Part shown: positions 24,527-34,192 of the stretch, piece by piece | How the letters are laid out: each line of letters opens with the position of its first letter | How positions within the stretch are numbered: position 1 is the stretch's first letter | DNA from: Paracoccaceae bacterium | Lineage (GTDB): Bacteria > Pseudomonadota > Alphaproteobacteria > Rhodobacterales > Rhodobacteraceae | DNA length: 64,000 nucleotides | Direction of reading: 5' to 3' | Assembly: GCA_027486345.1 (NCBI GenBank) | Contig: JAIXPH010000041.1 | Location: forward strand, 1-64,000 | Made by a program: the position numbers and the translations under genes | The notes under the pieces: model-generated | The model's input: the letters and a program-made list of their open reading frames with translations, nothing else | What the model was told of the DNA's origin: nothing | The model's database searches: none

Positions 24527-25573
24527 TCAATAGGGTTGGGGATGCGCCCGATGGGTGGCGGCGATGTCATCGCGCAGGTCATCCGTCATCGTCAGATCCG
24601 CCGCCCCGATGTTCGTGGCAAGCTGCGCGACCGAGGTCGCCCCGATGATCGGGATGCAGGGAAAGGGCCGCTCCATCGCCCAGGCAATCGCCATCTGGCA
24701 GGGGTCCACCCCGTGCCGCGCCGCCACGCCCAGATAGGCCGCAACCGCCGGAAACACCTGCGGCGTGATCCGCCCGCCCAGATCGGGCACATGCGACCGG
24801 CGCGTCTTGTCTGGCGTCACGTCGCCCGCGTATTTGCCCGACAGCAACCCCGCCGCCAGCGGCGAATAGGCCAGAAGCGGCATCTCCTCCATCACCGCAA
24901 GCTCGGCCCAGTCGCTGTCGAACTGGCGGCAAAGCAAGGAGTATTCGTTCTGCACGGTCATCATGCGCGGCAACCCGTTGACCTGCGCCAGATGCAGCCA
25001 ACGCGCCGCCCCCCAGACGCTTTCGTTGGAGATGCCCGCATGGCGGATTTTGCCCTCGGTCACCAAGGCTTGCAGCGTGCGCAGCACTTCCAGCATATGA
25101 TCGGTGACTTGGGCCACATCGCCGCGCCCGCGCGGATCGTAATTCCAGATCTGGCGGAAGTAATAGCCGCCCCGGTTGGGCCAATGCAGTTGATAAAGGT
25201 CGATGTAATCGGTCTGCAGCCGCCGCAGCGATCCCTCAACCGCCGTGCGGATGGTGGCGGCGCTGATCGGCGCGCCATCCCGCACCGCCTTTTGCCCGGC
25301 CCCTGCCACCTTTGTCGCGATCACCAGATGGTCGCGCCCGCCGCGTGCGGCCAGCCATGTGCCGATGATCTCTTCGGTCCGGCCTACGGTTTCGGCGCGG
25401 ATCGGGGCCACGGGGTAGATTTCCGCCGTGTCCCAGAAGGTGATGCCCCGCTCCAGCGCAAGATCGGCCTGCGCGTGGCCCTCGGCCTCGGTGTTGTGGC
25501 TGCCCCAGGTCATGGTGCCAAGGCACAGCGCCGAGACGGTCAGGCCGGTGCGGCCAAGCGGGACGGTTTTCAT
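24527..25573 (-). CDS. aldo/keto reductase, Tas-like
   Basis: This 348-residue TIM-barrel oxidoreductase reduces carbonyl compounds with NADPH. Asp-Tyr-Lys-His type catalytic positions fall in GITFWDTAEIYP (Asp, Tyr), VIATKVAG (Lys) and LYQLHWPNR (His). The NADPH-binding end has IPIIGATSVAQLATNI. The length and the LGTMTWGSHNTEAEGH start match E. coli Tas. I chose the ATG at 25573; upstream in-frame codons run into the SOS-boxed intergenic region. Confidence 0.9.
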   Translation of the reverse strand: MKTVPLGRTGLTVSALCLGTMTWGSHNTEAEGHAQADLALERGITFWDTAEIYPVAPIRAETVGRTEEIIGTWLAARGGRDHLVIATKVAGAGQKAVRDGAPISAATIRTAVEGSLRRLQTDYIDLYQLHWPNRGGYYFRQIWNYDPRGRGDVAQVTDHMLEVLRTLQALVTEGKIRHAGISNESVWGAARWLHLAQVNGLPRMMTVQNEYSLLCRQFDSDWAELAVMEEMPLLAYSPLAAGLLSGKYAGDVTPDKTRRSHVPDLGGRITPQVFPAVAAYLGVAARHGVDPCQMAIAWAMERPFPCIPIIGATSVAQLATNIGAADLTMTDDLRDDIAATHRAHPQPY

Positions 25574-25662
25574 CGGGGACAACTCCTGTGCGGTTGGCAG
25601 GCAGGGTAGCTTACGGGGCGGCGGGAGCAAGGGTGGCCAGGGGCGCACCGAAGGGAAATTGA

Positions 25663-25677
25663 GAACATTTGCGGAAC
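25663..25677. promoter_or_regulatory. LexA/SOS box upstream of the imuA-like gene
   Basis: GAAC-ATTTGCG-GAAC is an exact GAAC-N7-GAAC (GTTC-N7-GTTC on the other strand), the alphaproteobacterial LexA site. It ends 20 bases before the ATG of the imuA-like gene. lexA in this window has the same kind of site. Confidence 0.8.
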
Positions 25678-25697
25678 ATGCTAATCTTGCAGGCACC

Positions 25698-26360
25698 ATG
25701 AGTCTGCCAATTGTCCAACGCCTCTCTCCCCCTGTGCGTCCGGTGCAGCCCCTGTTCGGGGGGCTGGGCCTGTCTTTGTCGCGCGTGCATGAATTCTGCG
25801 GCCCGGCGCGGGTGACGCTGGCGGTGCTGTTGATGGGGCAGATGGCCCAGTCAACGAAGGGGGGGCCGGTGATCTGGGTGCTGCCCGGCTGGCAGGCAGA
25901 GCGGCTTTATCCTGACGGCATCATGCCCTTGGCCGATCCGGGGCGGCTGATCCTTGTGCGGGCGCGGCGGCCCGAGGACATGCTTTGGGCGGCGGAAGAG
26001 GCGCTCAAAAGCGGGGCCGCCCCCCTCGTGGTGGCCGAACTGCCGCAACCGCCAGGGCTGACCCCGGTGCGCCGCCTGCATCTGGCCGCCGAGGCCGGGA
26101 CCGAAGCCGCCCGCCATGCCGGGCGCGGTCCGGTGCTGGGGGTGCTTCTGACGCCGGGGGATGGCGGGGCGGCGGGGGTGGAAAGCCGCTGGCGGATGGA
26201 TTTCGCGCCTTCCCCCTCGAGCTTGATCGAGATGGGCGCGGCCTGGACCTTGCGCCGCCTGCGCGCGCGGATGGAGCCTGAGGCCGAATGGCGGGTGCTG
26301 CGCGACGCCGAGGGTGGGCTGCGGCTGGGCGGCGGGGCGCAAGACCACAGGGGCCCGTGA
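25698..26360 (+). CDS. imuA: ImuA-like protein (SOS mutasome family)
   Basis: This 220-residue protein resembles ImuA, a RecA-like protein that works with ImuB and DnaE2 in error-prone repair. The start [23 protein letters not shown] matches the family's opening; the nucleotide-binding loop is degenerate (no GKT/S). [28 protein letters not shown] and [20 protein letters not shown] are further family-like segments. A perfect LexA box lies just upstream, which fits SOS control. No imuB or dnaE2 follows; the next gene is surE. The family call is from remembered resemblance. Confidence 0.7.
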   Translation: MSLPIVQRLSPPVRPVQPLFGGLGLSLSRVHEFCGPARVTLAVLLMGQMAQSTKGGPVIWVLPGWQAERLYPDGIMPLADPGRLILVRARRPEDMLWAAEEALKSGAAPLVVAELPQPPGLTPVRRLHLAAEAGTEAARHAGRGPVLGVLLTPGDGGAAGVESRWRMDFAPSPSSLIEMGAAWTLRRLRARMEPEAEWRVLRDAEGGLRLGGGAQDHRGP

Positions 26361-26539
26361 CCCGCCAGACCCCGCCACCGCCTGTGGCGGATCGGCACGC
26401 GGCGCGCCCTTGGCAGCACGCCCGACCCGACCGTGGCCGCAGGGGATCACCTTGGTGGCCATGCCCACAAAACCCCCGCATCCGCTTGCCGCCCCGCCCC
26501 CCCTCGTCTAATCAGGGGGCCACAGCGAAAAGGCGGAAA

Positions 26540-27325
26540 ATGCGTATCCTGATCACCAATGACGACGGCATCAACGCTCCGGGGTTGGAGGTGCTGACCG
26601 AAATCGCCCATGCCCTCGCAGGGGAAGGCGGAGAGGTCTGGACCGTGGCCCCCGCGTTCGAACAGTCGGGCGTCGGCCATTGCATCAGCTACACCAAGCC
26701 CACGATGATCGTGAAGCTGTCGCACCGTCGCTATGCGGCCGAAGGCAGCCCGGCGGATTGCGTGCTGGCGGGGATCTACGATGTGCTGGACGGCGCGAAA
26801 CCCGACCTCGTGCTGTCGGGGGTGAACCGGGGCAACAACTCAGCCGAGAACGTGCTTTATTCCGGCACCATCGGCGGCGCGATGGAAGCCGCCTTGCAAG
26901 GCATCCCGGCCATCGCGCTGTCGCAATTCTTCGGCCCCGCCATGGATGGTCTGGCCGATCCCTTCGAGGCCGCGCGCGTGCATGGCCCCGGCATCCTGCG
27001 CGCGCTGCTGGACAAAGGCATCTGGACGTCGGATGATTACCGGGTGTTTTACAATGTGAACTTCCCGCCCGTTGCCGCCGCGCAAGTGAAGGGCAGCCGT
27101 GTCGCCGCCCAAGGGTTCCGGCGCGACACCTCGTTTTCCGCCGAGGCGCAGATTTCCCCCACCGGGCGGCGCTATCTGTGGATCAAGGGCGGACCGCAGC
27201 AGACGCCCACCGCGGCGGGCACCGATGCGGCGGTCAACCTCGAAGGCTACATCTCGGTCACGCCGATGCGCGCCGATCTGACGGCGCATGATCTGCTGGC
27301 CGATCTTCAGGCGCGGCTCGCATGA
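26540..27325 (+). CDS. surE: 5'/3'-nucleotidase SurE
   Basis: This 261-residue metal-dependent phosphatase acts on nucleoside monophosphates and stress metabolites. The metal-binding start [14 protein letters not shown] (Asp8, Asp9) is exact, with the VAPAFEQSG segment holding the serine ligand. [25 protein letters not shown] holds the remaining active-site residues. It overlaps pcm by 4 bases and is followed by an nlpD-like gene, the order known from E. coli. Confidence 0.95.
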   Translation: MRILITNDDGINAPGLEVLTEIAHALAGEGGEVWTVAPAFEQSGVGHCISYTKPTMIVKLSHRRYAAEGSPADCVLAGIYDVLDGAKPDLVLSGVNRGNNSAENVLYSGTIGGAMEAALQGIPAIALSQFFGPAMDGLADPFEAARVHGPGILRALLDKGIWTSDDYRVFYNVNFPPVAAAQVKGSRVAAQGFRRDTSFSAEAQISPTGRRYLWIKGGPQQTPTAAGTDAAVNLEGYISVTPMRADLTAHDLLADLQARLA

Positions 27326-27990
27326 CGGACGGGGCGGATTTCCCCACCGAAGGGACGTCTGCCGAACGCAAGATGCGCTTTCTTTATGCTCTCCGCTCCC
27401 GTGGCGTGACCGACACCCGCGTGCTTCTGGCGATGGAACGCATCGACCGGGGCCATTTCGTGCGCGGCCTCTTCGCCGAGCGCGCCTATGAGGATATGCC
27501 CCTGCCCATCCCCTGCGGCCAGACGATCAGCCAGCCCTCAGTCGTGGGGCTGATGACGCAGGCGCTGGCGGTGCAGCCGCGCGACAAGGTGCTGGAGGTG
27601 GGGACAGGGTCCGGCTATCAGGCCGCGATCCTCAGCCAACTCGCCCGCCGGGTCTATACCGTGGACCGCCACCGCCGTCTGGTGCGCGAGGCGTCCGAGA
27701 CCTTCAACGCGCTGGACCTGAACAACATCACCGCCATCACCACCGATGGCAGTTTCGGCCTGCCCGATCAGGCCCCGTTTGACCGCATCATCGTCACCGC
27801 CGCCGCAGAGGACCCCCCCGGCCCGCTTTTGGCGCAACTGAAACTGGGCGGGATCATGGTGCTTCCGGTCGGCCAGTCCGATACGGTGCAGAGCCTGATC
27901 AAGGTCACGCGGCTGGAAACGGGTTTCGATTACGAAGAATTGCGTCCGGTGCGTTTTGTGCCGCTGGTCGAAGGCATCGCCGCCGATTGA
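27322..27990 (+). CDS. pcm: protein-L-isoaspartate O-methyltransferase
   Basis: This 222-residue enzyme methylates isoaspartyl residues in damaged proteins with S-adenosylmethionine. The substrate-side motif [14 protein letters not shown] and the SAM-binding motif [12 protein letters not shown] are both clear. [14 protein letters not shown] and [12 protein letters not shown] complete the fold. It starts inside the surE stop (ATGA), so the two are co-translated. Confidence 0.95.
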   Translation: MTDGADFPTEGTSAERKMRFLYALRSRGVTDTRVLLAMERIDRGHFVRGLFAERAYEDMPLPIPCGQTISQPSVVGLMTQALAVQPRDKVLEVGTGSGYQAAILSQLARRVYTVDRHRRLVREASETFNALDLNNITAITTDGSFGLPDQAPFDRIIVTAAAEDPPGPLLAQLKLGGIMVLPVGQSDTVQSLIKVTRLETGFDYEELRPVRFVPLVEGIAAD

Positions 27991-28068
27991 CCGCGGGCGC
28001 GTGACGGGCGAAACATGATGATAACAGCGCCGGGGCCAACCCGGGCGCAGGCAGCAAGAGGCCAAGGC

Positions 28069-29361
28069 ATGATGCTTTCCTTATCCACCCTCCGCACCCT
28101 CGGTCTGACCTCGGCATTGGTGACGCTGGCCGCCTGCACCAATGGCGGTGGGGCGATGCGGGATTTCGACTGGGATCTGCGCGGCGGCACCGGGCTTGAC
28201 ACCTCGGGTGCCGCGCAACAGGCCAGCGCGGCCCGGCCAGCGCCGGATGCGCGCGGGGTGATCTCTTATCCCGGCTATCAGGTGGCCTTGGCCCAGCGCG
28301 GCGATACCGTGGGGTCGGTCGCGGCCCGCGTCGGCATCAGCCCCGCCGAATTGGCCGGCTACAATGCCATCGCCCCCAACGCCCCCCTGCGGGAGGGAGA
28401 GGTCCTAGCCCTGCCGCGCCGGGTTGCGGCAACGGGGGGGGCGGCGGTCGCCCCCGGCCCGGTGATCGGCGGCGGCACCGTCGCGGCAGCCCCGATTGCA
28501 CCAATGGCCCCCGCTGCGGCAGGTCGGGTGGATGTCTCCTCCATCGCCACCACGGCGCTGGACCGCGTGGACACGGCGGCCCCGGCCGCGGCCCCCGCAG
28601 CGGCACCTGCCGCCGTGGCACAGACGCAGGGCGATCTGGGCGGCATGGCCCCGACGCGCCATCAGGTGAAGCGTGGCGAAACCGCTTTCACCATCGCGCG
28701 GGCCTATAACGTGGCGCCGCGGGCACTGGCGGATTGGAACGGCCTCGGCCCTGATCTGGCGGTGCGCGAAGGCCAGTATCTGATGATCCCGACGCCGTCG
28801 GGGGCCCCCGCCGCCACAGCCACGGCAACCGCCGCGGCCCCTGCCCCACAGCCGACGGTCGATCCCGTCACCGCGCCGGGTGAGGGCACGCCGACCCCGC
28901 CGCCGCCCTCTGCCTCGAAACCCCTGCCCGCGGAGAACCCGCCAACGCAGGCCGAGATCGAAAAGGCCAAGCCCGCCTCGCCCGATCTTGGCGAACAGCG
29001 CACGTCAGCCTCGTCGGCGCAATTCGTGATGCCGGTGCAGGGCAGCATCATTCGCGGTTATGACAGGAAATCGAACGGCATCGACATCGCCGCCCCCGCA
29101 GGCACGCCGGTCAAGGCAGCGGCGGCAGGCACCGTGGCCGCGATCACGATGGATACCGAACAGACGCCGATCATCGTCATCCGCCATGAGGGCGGGTTGC
29201 TGACGGTCTATGCCGGTGTGGCCGGGATCACGGTGAAGAAGGGTGACGCGGTCGGCAAAGGCCAGACGATTGCCAATGTGCGCTCTGGCAGCCCGTCCTT
29301 CCTGCACTTCGAGGTGCGGCGCGGCGTGGACAGCACGGACCCGATGCCGTTCTTGAAGTGA
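28069..29361 (+). CDS. nlpD: NlpD-like LysM/LytM lipoprotein
   Basis: This 430-residue lipoprotein has a lipobox (VTLAAC, Cys23). Two LysM peptidoglycan-binding domains lie at ~68-116 and ~198-242, separated by Ala/Pro-rich linkers, and a C-terminal LytM (M23) domain spans ~320-425. The zinc ligands are not all kept: the usual HxxxD start reads NGIDIAAP, and the HxH end reads FLHFEV. It is probably a non-catalytic amidase activator like NlpD or EnvC, acting in cell separation. I chose the ATG at 28069 (GAGG 7 bases upstream). It follows surE and pcm. Confidence 0.85.
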   Translation: MMLSLSTLRTLGLTSALVTLAACTNGGGAMRDFDWDLRGGTGLDTSGAAQQASAARPAPDARGVISYPGYQVALAQRGDTVGSVAARVGISPAELAGYNAIAPNAPLREGEVLALPRRVAATGGAAVAPGPVIGGGTVAAAPIAPMAPAAAGRVDVSSIATTALDRVDTAAPAAAPAAAPAAVAQTQGDLGGMAPTRHQVKRGETAFTIARAYNVAPRALADWNGLGPDLAVREGQYLMIPTPSGAPAATATATAAAPAPQPTVDPVTAPGEGTPTPPPPSASKPLPAENPPTQAEIEKAKPASPDLGEQRTSASSAQFVMPVQGSIIRGYDRKSNGIDIAAPAGTPVKAAAAGTVAAITMDTEQTPIIVIRHEGGLLTVYAGVAGITVKKGDAVGKGQTIANVRSGSPSFLHFEVRRGVDSTDPMPFLK

Positions 29362-29415
29362 GGCGAATTCGGCCAGCCTCCCTGAAACTTGCTTAAGGGC
29401 GCGACGACGGGGATT

Positions 29416-29482
29416 GCCCCGATGCCCAAAGCATCGGGGCGCGCCCGCACCGCCCGCACGGGGCGGGCGCACGTATACGTGC
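29416..29482. repeat. cluster of perfect palindromes between convergent genes
   Basis: Arms 29416-29425 and 29431-29440 pair at all 10 bases around a 5-base loop. A second stem pairs GCGCCCGC (29441-29448) with 29463-29470. A 14-base self-complementary palindrome, GCACGTATACGTGC, lies at 29469-29482. It separates nlpD from the opposing gene and could end both transcripts, although no T-run follows. Confidence 0.75.
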
Positions 29483-29546
29483 ACCCACCCCGCGGTGCGT
29501 GCGCGCCCCTACTGACATGTGGCTGTTTATTGGGACCAAGCCCCCC

Positions 29547-30818
29547 TCACACCTTCGCGACCAACAGCTTGTCAATCCGCCGGTCGTCCAGATCGATCAC
29601 CTCGAACCGAAAGCCCTCGGCCACCACCGACTCGCCCAGTTCCGGCAGGCGGCCAAACTGGTGCAGCACCAGACCGGCCACGGTCTCGTAATCCCCGGCC
29701 AATTCGCGCGGCAGGCCCAGACGGTCGCAGAATTCATCGGCTGGCATCCAGCCCGACACCAGAAGCGACCCGTCCGCGCGTTCGACCAGCGCCGGTTCCT
29801 CATCCCCGCCCGCGATCACGGTGCCGGTGATCGCCTCAAGGATATCGCCAGAGGTGACGATCCCCTCGAAATGCCCGTATTCATCATAGACCAGCGCCAT
29901 GTGATGTTCCGACCCGCGCAGGATCTCCATCACATCCAGCGCGTCGGCCAGTTCCGACACCACTGGCACCTCGCGCAGCAGGCGCTTGGGGTCCATGCTT
30001 TCGCGCCGCGACAGCGCGTTGAAGGCATCGGCGAGCGTGATGATCCCCACCACCTCCCCCGACTCACGGCTTTGCACGGGCATGCGCGGGCGGCCGATGC
30101 GCCGGATCGCGGCGGCGGTCTCTGCCGGGGTCGCCTCCAGCTCCAGCATCTCGACCTCATGCCTTGGCGTCATCAGCGCACGGGCAGAGCGGTCGGCCAG
30201 ACGCATCACTCCCGCCATCATCTCACGCTCTTCAGTCTCGATCACGCCGCCTTCCTGCGCCTCGGTCAGCAGGGAGTGCACCTCTTCTTCCGTGACGCGG
30301 TTGCCATCCTTGCCGGACTGGCCCAAGAGAAACAGGATCGTCCGCCCGGAGATGTCCAAAAACCACACCACAGGCGAGGCCGCGCGCGACAGGATCACCA
30401 TCGCCGGGGCCACCCGGATCGCCACGCCTTCAGGGTTCTTCAACGCCAGTTGCTTGGGCACCAATTCGCCCACGATCAGCGACAGATAGGTGAGCAAGAG
30501 CACCACGCTGCCCACGCCCAGCGTCTGCGCCGTGTCAGGGTCCATGCCCCACCCGGTCAAGGCCCCCGCCAGACGCGCGCCCAAGGTGGCCCCCGAAAAG
30601 GCCCCTGACAGCACGCCCACCGCCGTGATCCCGATCTGCACCGAGGACAGGAAACGCCCCGGTGACTCGGCCAGCCTTAGGGCCGCCGCCGCGCCGCGCG
30701 ACTTGGCCTCCAACGATTTCAGGCGGGCGGGCCGGGCAGACACAATGGCCATTTCGGACATGGCCAAAACCCCGTTCAACAGGATCAGGGCGACAACAAT
30801 CAGGATTTCGGTGAACAT
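29547..30818 (-). CDS. CNNM/CorC-type hemolysin-family protein with CBS domains
   Basis: This 423-residue protein has an N-terminal DUF21 membrane domain (four spans, ~1-175, with LVPKQLALKNPE). Two CBS domains follow (~200-330, for example RMPVQSRESGEVVGIITLAD and MALVYDEYGHFEGIVT), then a C-terminal CorC/HlyC domain (~340-420). The family is linked to magnesium and cobalt efflux or homeostasis; 'hemolysin' is a historical name. I chose the ATG at 30818, where the first span begins. Confidence 0.88.
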   Translation of the reverse strand: MFTEILIVVALILLNGVLAMSEMAIVSARPARLKSLEAKSRGAAAALRLAESPGRFLSSVQIGITAVGVLSGAFSGATLGARLAGALTGWGMDPDTAQTLGVGSVVLLLTYLSLIVGELVPKQLALKNPEGVAIRVAPAMVILSRAASPVVWFLDISGRTILFLLGQSGKDGNRVTEEEVHSLLTEAQEGGVIETEEREMMAGVMRLADRSARALMTPRHEVEMLELEATPAETAAAIRRIGRPRMPVQSRESGEVVGIITLADAFNALSRRESMDPKRLLREVPVVSELADALDVMEILRGSEHHMALVYDEYGHFEGIVTSGDILEAITGTVIAGGDEEPALVERADGSLLVSGWMPADEFCDRLGLPRELAGDYETVAGLVLHQFGRLPELGESVVAEGFRFEVIDLDDRRIDKLLVAKV

Positions 30819-30894
30819 GGGGGCCAGACTGGGACAGGGACGCAAAGGTTAGGCACTCTGCCCGCCCGCGACAAGGCCCCGTTGTGAAATCTGC

Positions 30895-31734
30895 TCAGAC
30901 CCGGACGCCCTCACGCGCGGCCAGATCGCAGAAGAATTGCCACGCCACCCGGCCGGACCGCCCGCCACGCGTGGCCTGCCATTCGATCGCCTCCGCCCGC
31001 AGCCGTGCAGGGTCCACGGTCACGCCATAGGTCGCGCAATAGCCGTTGATCATGTCGAGATAGTCATCCTGCGTGCAGGGATGAAAGCCGAGCCACAGAC
31101 CGAAGCGATCCGACAGCGAGACCTTTTCCTCCACAGCCTCGGTCGAATGGATGGCGGCCTGCGTCTCATTCTCGATCATGTCGCGCGGCATCAGGTGGCG
31201 GCGGTTCGAGGTGGCGTACAGGATCACATTGTCCGGTCGCCCTTCAATGCCCCCATCCAGCACGGCTTTCAGGCTTTTGTAATGCTGGTCATCATGGCTG
31301 AAGGACAGGTCATCGCAGAACACGATGAACCGGCAGGGGGCCGCGCGCAGATGGTTCATCAACCGCCCGACCGAAGGCAGGTCTTCGCGGGACAGTTCCA
31401 CGATCTTCAGATCAAAGCCTTCGGCGCGCACCTGCGCATGCACCGCCTTGACCAAGGACGATTTCCCCATCCCCCGCGCACCCCACAAGAGCGCGTTGTT
31501 CGCAGGCAACCCGGCGGCAAAATGGCGCGTATTGGCCAGCAGCGTATCGCGCGACCGGTTCACCCCGACCAGCAGAGACAAATCCACCCGCGCCACATGG
31601 GCCACGGGGTCCAGACGCTCTGGCTGGGTGTGCCAGACAAAAGCCTCAGCCGCCCCGAAATCCGGGGCGGCGAGGGGGGCCGGGGCCATGCGTTCAAGAG
31701 CGGCGGCGATGCGCGCCAGAAGTTCGTCGGTCAT
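30895..31734 (-). CDS. DUF815 AAA-type ATPase
   Basis: This 279-residue ATP-binding protein has Walker A in [17 protein letters not shown], Walker B in [11 protein letters not shown] and a sensor region in [18 protein letters not shown]. These match DUF815, a small AAA+ ATPase family of unknown role. The ATG overlaps the tatC stop by 4 bases, so it is co-translated with the Tat genes. Confidence 0.88.
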   Translation of the reverse strand: MTDELLARIAAALERMAPAPLAAPDFGAAEAFVWHTQPERLDPVAHVARVDLSLLVGVNRSRDTLLANTRHFAAGLPANNALLWGARGMGKSSLVKAVHAQVRAEGFDLKIVELSREDLPSVGRLMNHLRAAPCRFIVFCDDLSFSHDDQHYKSLKAVLDGGIEGRPDNVILYATSNRRHLMPRDMIENETQAAIHSTEAVEEKVSLSDRFGLWLGFHPCTQDDYLDMINGYCATYGVTVDPARLRAEAIEWQATRGGRSGRVAWQFFCDLAAREGVRV

Positions 31735-32636
31735 GCCGCGTCGTCTTCATCCTCATCGACCCATGTCCCATCGGCACGGGCCTGCGCCTCACGCTTCTTC
31801 TCGATCCGGCGGATCAGGAAGATCGAGACCTCGTAGAGCGGGTAGATGGCCACGAACAGGATGATCTGGCTCATCACATCCGGCGGCGTGGCGATGGCGG
31901 CCAGCGCAAGGATGGCGACCACGGCATATTTCCGCATCCCCGCCAGACCGCGCGACGACACCAGCCCCGCCTTGCCCAGCAGAACAAGCAGCACGGGAAG
32001 TTGGAAGCACAGCCCGAAGGCCAGCACGAATTTCATCGTCAGGCCCAGATATTCCTGCGCCGAGCCTTGGAATACGATCCCCGGAATGGGCGCATCGCCC
32101 GGAGCGCCCCCCACGACGGGTGCGGCATCGCCTGCAGCGCCTGCAACCGCATCCGCCGCCGCGCCCACGACCGTTGCCGCCTCATTCCCGAACTGCTGGA
32201 AGCCCAGAAAGAAGGTGAAGGCCATCGGCAAGACGATCAGATAGGCAAAGGCCGCGCCAAAGAAGAACATCAGCGGCGACGCCACAAGGAAGGGCAGGAA
32301 GGCGTTCTTTTCCGACCGGTACAGCCCCGGTGCCACAAAGCGCCACAGATGGTAGGCGATGACTGGGAAGGCCAGCACCAGCCCGCCAAAGAGCGAGATG
32401 TTGATGGCGACGAAGAAACCTTCCTGCGGCGAGATCAGGACCAACTGGCAATTCTGGCCCATCGATGCCAGAACGTCGCAAATCGGATGCGACAGGAAGT
32501 TGAAGACCTGCATCGCAAAGGGATAGACCACGAAGATCGCGATCACAAAGGCCCCAGCCGCCCACATCAGGCGGTTGCGCAATTCGGCCAGATGCTCGAC
32601 CAGCGGGGCAGAGCTGTCGTCAATGCTGTCGGTCAT
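31731..32636 (-). CDS. tatC: twin-arginine translocase subunit TatC
   Basis: This 301-residue membrane protein is the twin-arginine signal receptor of the Tat system. The N-terminal motif [13 protein letters not shown] is exact. Six spans follow, with [15 protein letters not shown] in the first cytoplasmic loop and [12 protein letters not shown] later. An Ala/Gly/Pro-rich insertion of ~40 residues (about 151-192) enlarges a periplasmic loop beyond the usual size. It overlaps tatB and the DUF815 gene by 4 bases each. Confidence 0.95.
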   Translation of the reverse strand: MTDSIDDSSAPLVEHLAELRNRLMWAAGAFVIAIFVVYPFAMQVFNFLSHPICDVLASMGQNCQLVLISPQEGFFVAINISLFGGLVLAFPVIAYHLWRFVAPGLYRSEKNAFLPFLVASPLMFFFGAAFAYLIVLPMAFTFFLGFQQFGNEAATVVGAAADAVAGAAGDAAPVVGGAPGDAPIPGIVFQGSAQEYLGLTMKFVLAFGLCFQLPVLLVLLGKAGLVSSRGLAGMRKYAVVAILALAAIATPPDVMSQIILFVAIYPLYEVSIFLIRRIEKKREAQARADGTWVDEDEDDAA

Positions 32637-33322
32637 GCGTCACTCTTCTTGCGCCGCACCGGCGGCTTGCGGGCAGGTTTTGCCTCTGCGTCAGGAAGCG
32701 GGGCCGCAGCCTTTGCCACGGTGGCAGACGGCGGGGCGGGCGGTTCGGCAGCAGCGGCGGCTGCCTCTGCCTTGGCTTTTTCTGCGGCCTTCTCGGCGAA
32801 TTTCTTCGCGGCGGTTTCCGTGCGTTTGGCCTGCAACTCAAGCGCCTTCTGCCGCGCGGCCGCCTGGTCCGCTGCCTTCTGCTCGGCCAGCGCGGCGGTG
32901 GCCGGACCCGTCGGCGCAGCCGCCTCGGTGGCCGCAGCAACGGCGGGCATGTTGGGCACCACCACCGGGGCGGCGGTGGTCACCACAGGGGCCGCCGCCA
33001 GGGCCGGGTTCGCCGCAGCGGGCTTGATCCCTTTCGTCGGGTCCCATTTCTCGAACTTGCTGGCCGCATTCTCCAGCGCATCAATCCCCATCGCCGAGGG
33101 CGATGTGCTGGCGCGGATGGCGTTCAGGTCCTTGCGCACCTCATCCAGCCCGGTCGATTTCGCGGCATCATCCATGGCGCGCTGGAACTCGCGTGCCATG
33201 CCGCGCGCCTTTGACGTCATCCGTCCCAAAGCGTGGAACATGCGCGGCAGGTCTTTCGGACCCACCACGATCAGCGCCACGATCCCGATCAGGATCAGTT
33301 CGCTCCATCCGATATCCAGCAT
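32633..33322 (-). CDS. tatB: Sec-independent translocase subunit TatB
   Basis: This 229-residue protein has the TatA/B signature: a short N-terminal membrane helix ([18 protein letters not shown]) and an amphipathic helix beginning [15 protein letters not shown] long Ala/Lys/Pro-rich cytoplasmic tail follows (~100-229), longer than in E. coli TatB. The Glu8-type residue and the GPKDLP hinge fit TatB rather than TatA. It lies between tatA and tatC. Confidence 0.93.
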   Translation of the reverse strand: MLDIGWSELILIGIVALIVVGPKDLPRMFHALGRMTSKARGMAREFQRAMDDAAKSTGLDEVRKDLNAIRASTSPSAMGIDALENAASKFEKWDPTKGIKPAAANPALAAAPVVTTAAPVVVPNMPAVAAATEAAAPTGPATAALAEQKAADQAAARQKALELQAKRTETAAKKFAEKAAEKAKAEAAAAAAEPPAPPSATVAKAAAPLPDAEAKPARKPPVRRKKSDA

Positions 33323-33363
33323 TCACTCCGTCTCCCGACCGTTCAATTGCGATCAGGCCCCTG

Positions 33364-33585
33364 TCAGACCTTGTCTTTTTCCGACTCCGGGGTGACGTCC
33401 TTCACCGCTTCGACGGCGGCGCTGGCCGCCTCTGCCGCCTCGGCAGAGCCGTCCTTGACCCCGCGCTTGAAGGCGGTGATGCCCTTGCCGACTTCGCCCA
33501 TCAGGTTCGAGATCTTGCCACGGCCAAACAGAATCAGCACGACGGCGGCGATGATGATGATTTCCAGCGGTCCCAAGCGTCCCAT
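33364..33585 (-). CDS. tatA: Sec-independent translocase subunit TatA
   Basis: This 73-residue pore-forming subunit has an N-terminal membrane helix ([19 protein letters not shown]). The [21 protein letters not shown] hinge and amphipathic helix follow, then an acidic tail. I chose the ATG at 33585 for the family length; an upstream in-frame ATG would add 22 polar residues. It is 41 bases before tatB and heads the operon. Confidence 0.93.
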   Translation of the reverse strand: MGRLGPLEIIIIAAVVLILFGRGKISNLMGEVGKGITAFKRGVKDGSAEAAEAASAAVEAVKDVTPESEKDKV

Positions 33586-33705
33586 CCTCGTTAGTCTCCT
33601 GATGTGCCGGGCGGTCTGATCCAGGCCCGACTCCGATTGCGTTGCCGCCATTTAGTCCCAAGGCCCGGACGGCGAAAAGGCCGCATCCGGCCCGCCTGCG
33701 CCTCT

Positions 33706-33725
33706 ACTGACAGTAAATTGTCAGT
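33706..33725. promoter_or_regulatory. inverted repeat, probable operator of the HTH regulator
   Basis: ACTGACA and TGTCAGT (7-base arms) flank a 6-base AT-rich centre. The site ends 27 bases before the HTH gene start and also lies in front of tatA. It suits a dimeric regulator controlling its own gene. Confidence 0.55.
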
Positions 33726-33752
33726 TGGCCCGGCTTGCGTTATGCAACGGTC

Positions 33753-34106
33753 ATGAAACGCGACGACCGACTCTTCGAATTGGTGCAGGTGATGCGCGAC
33801 GGGCGGCTGCACACGGCCGATGAGCTGGGCCGTCGTCTGGGCGTCTCCACCCGCACCATCTGGCGCGACATGGCAATGCTGTCAGCCAGCGGCCTGCCGG
33901 TCGAAGGGGAGCGGGGTCTGGGCTATATCCTGCGCGCGCCCCTCGTGCTGCCGCCCACGCTGATGACGGCGGATGAGCTGCAAGCGCTGGTGGCCGGGCT
34001 GCGCCACGTGGCCGAGGATGACACGGCCCCCCTCGCCCGTCCCGCCCGCACCCTGTTGGCCAAGGTCGCGACGCTGCTGCCGCAGGCGGGCATCGAGGCA
34101 GAGTAG
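33753..34106 (+). CDS. short HTH transcriptional regulator, YafY-like without WYL domain
   Basis: This 117-residue protein has an HTH-11/DeoR-like winged helix at ~5-60 (LHTADELGRRLGVSTRTIWR, then DMAMLSASGLPVEGERGLGY). A YafY-type linker follows (LPPTLMTADELQALVAGL). Full-length YafY-like regulators continue with a WYL ligand-binding domain and run to ~230 residues or more. Here the frame stops, and nothing WYL-like follows in any frame I read. It is either a naturally short form or a remnant. An inverted repeat 27 bases upstream is a likely operator. Confidence 0.7.
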   Translation: MKRDDRLFELVQVMRDGRLHTADELGRRLGVSTRTIWRDMAMLSASGLPVEGERGLGYILRAPLVLPPTLMTADELQALVAGLRHVAEDDTAPLARPARTLLAKVATLLPQAGIEAE

Positions 34107-34192
34107 CTGCCGTTCCACCACTTGCCAAAGACCGAACCCTCCTCCATCGTGCCAAGATGCGCGTGTGTTTTGCAGACTTAGTGTTGGTGCAA

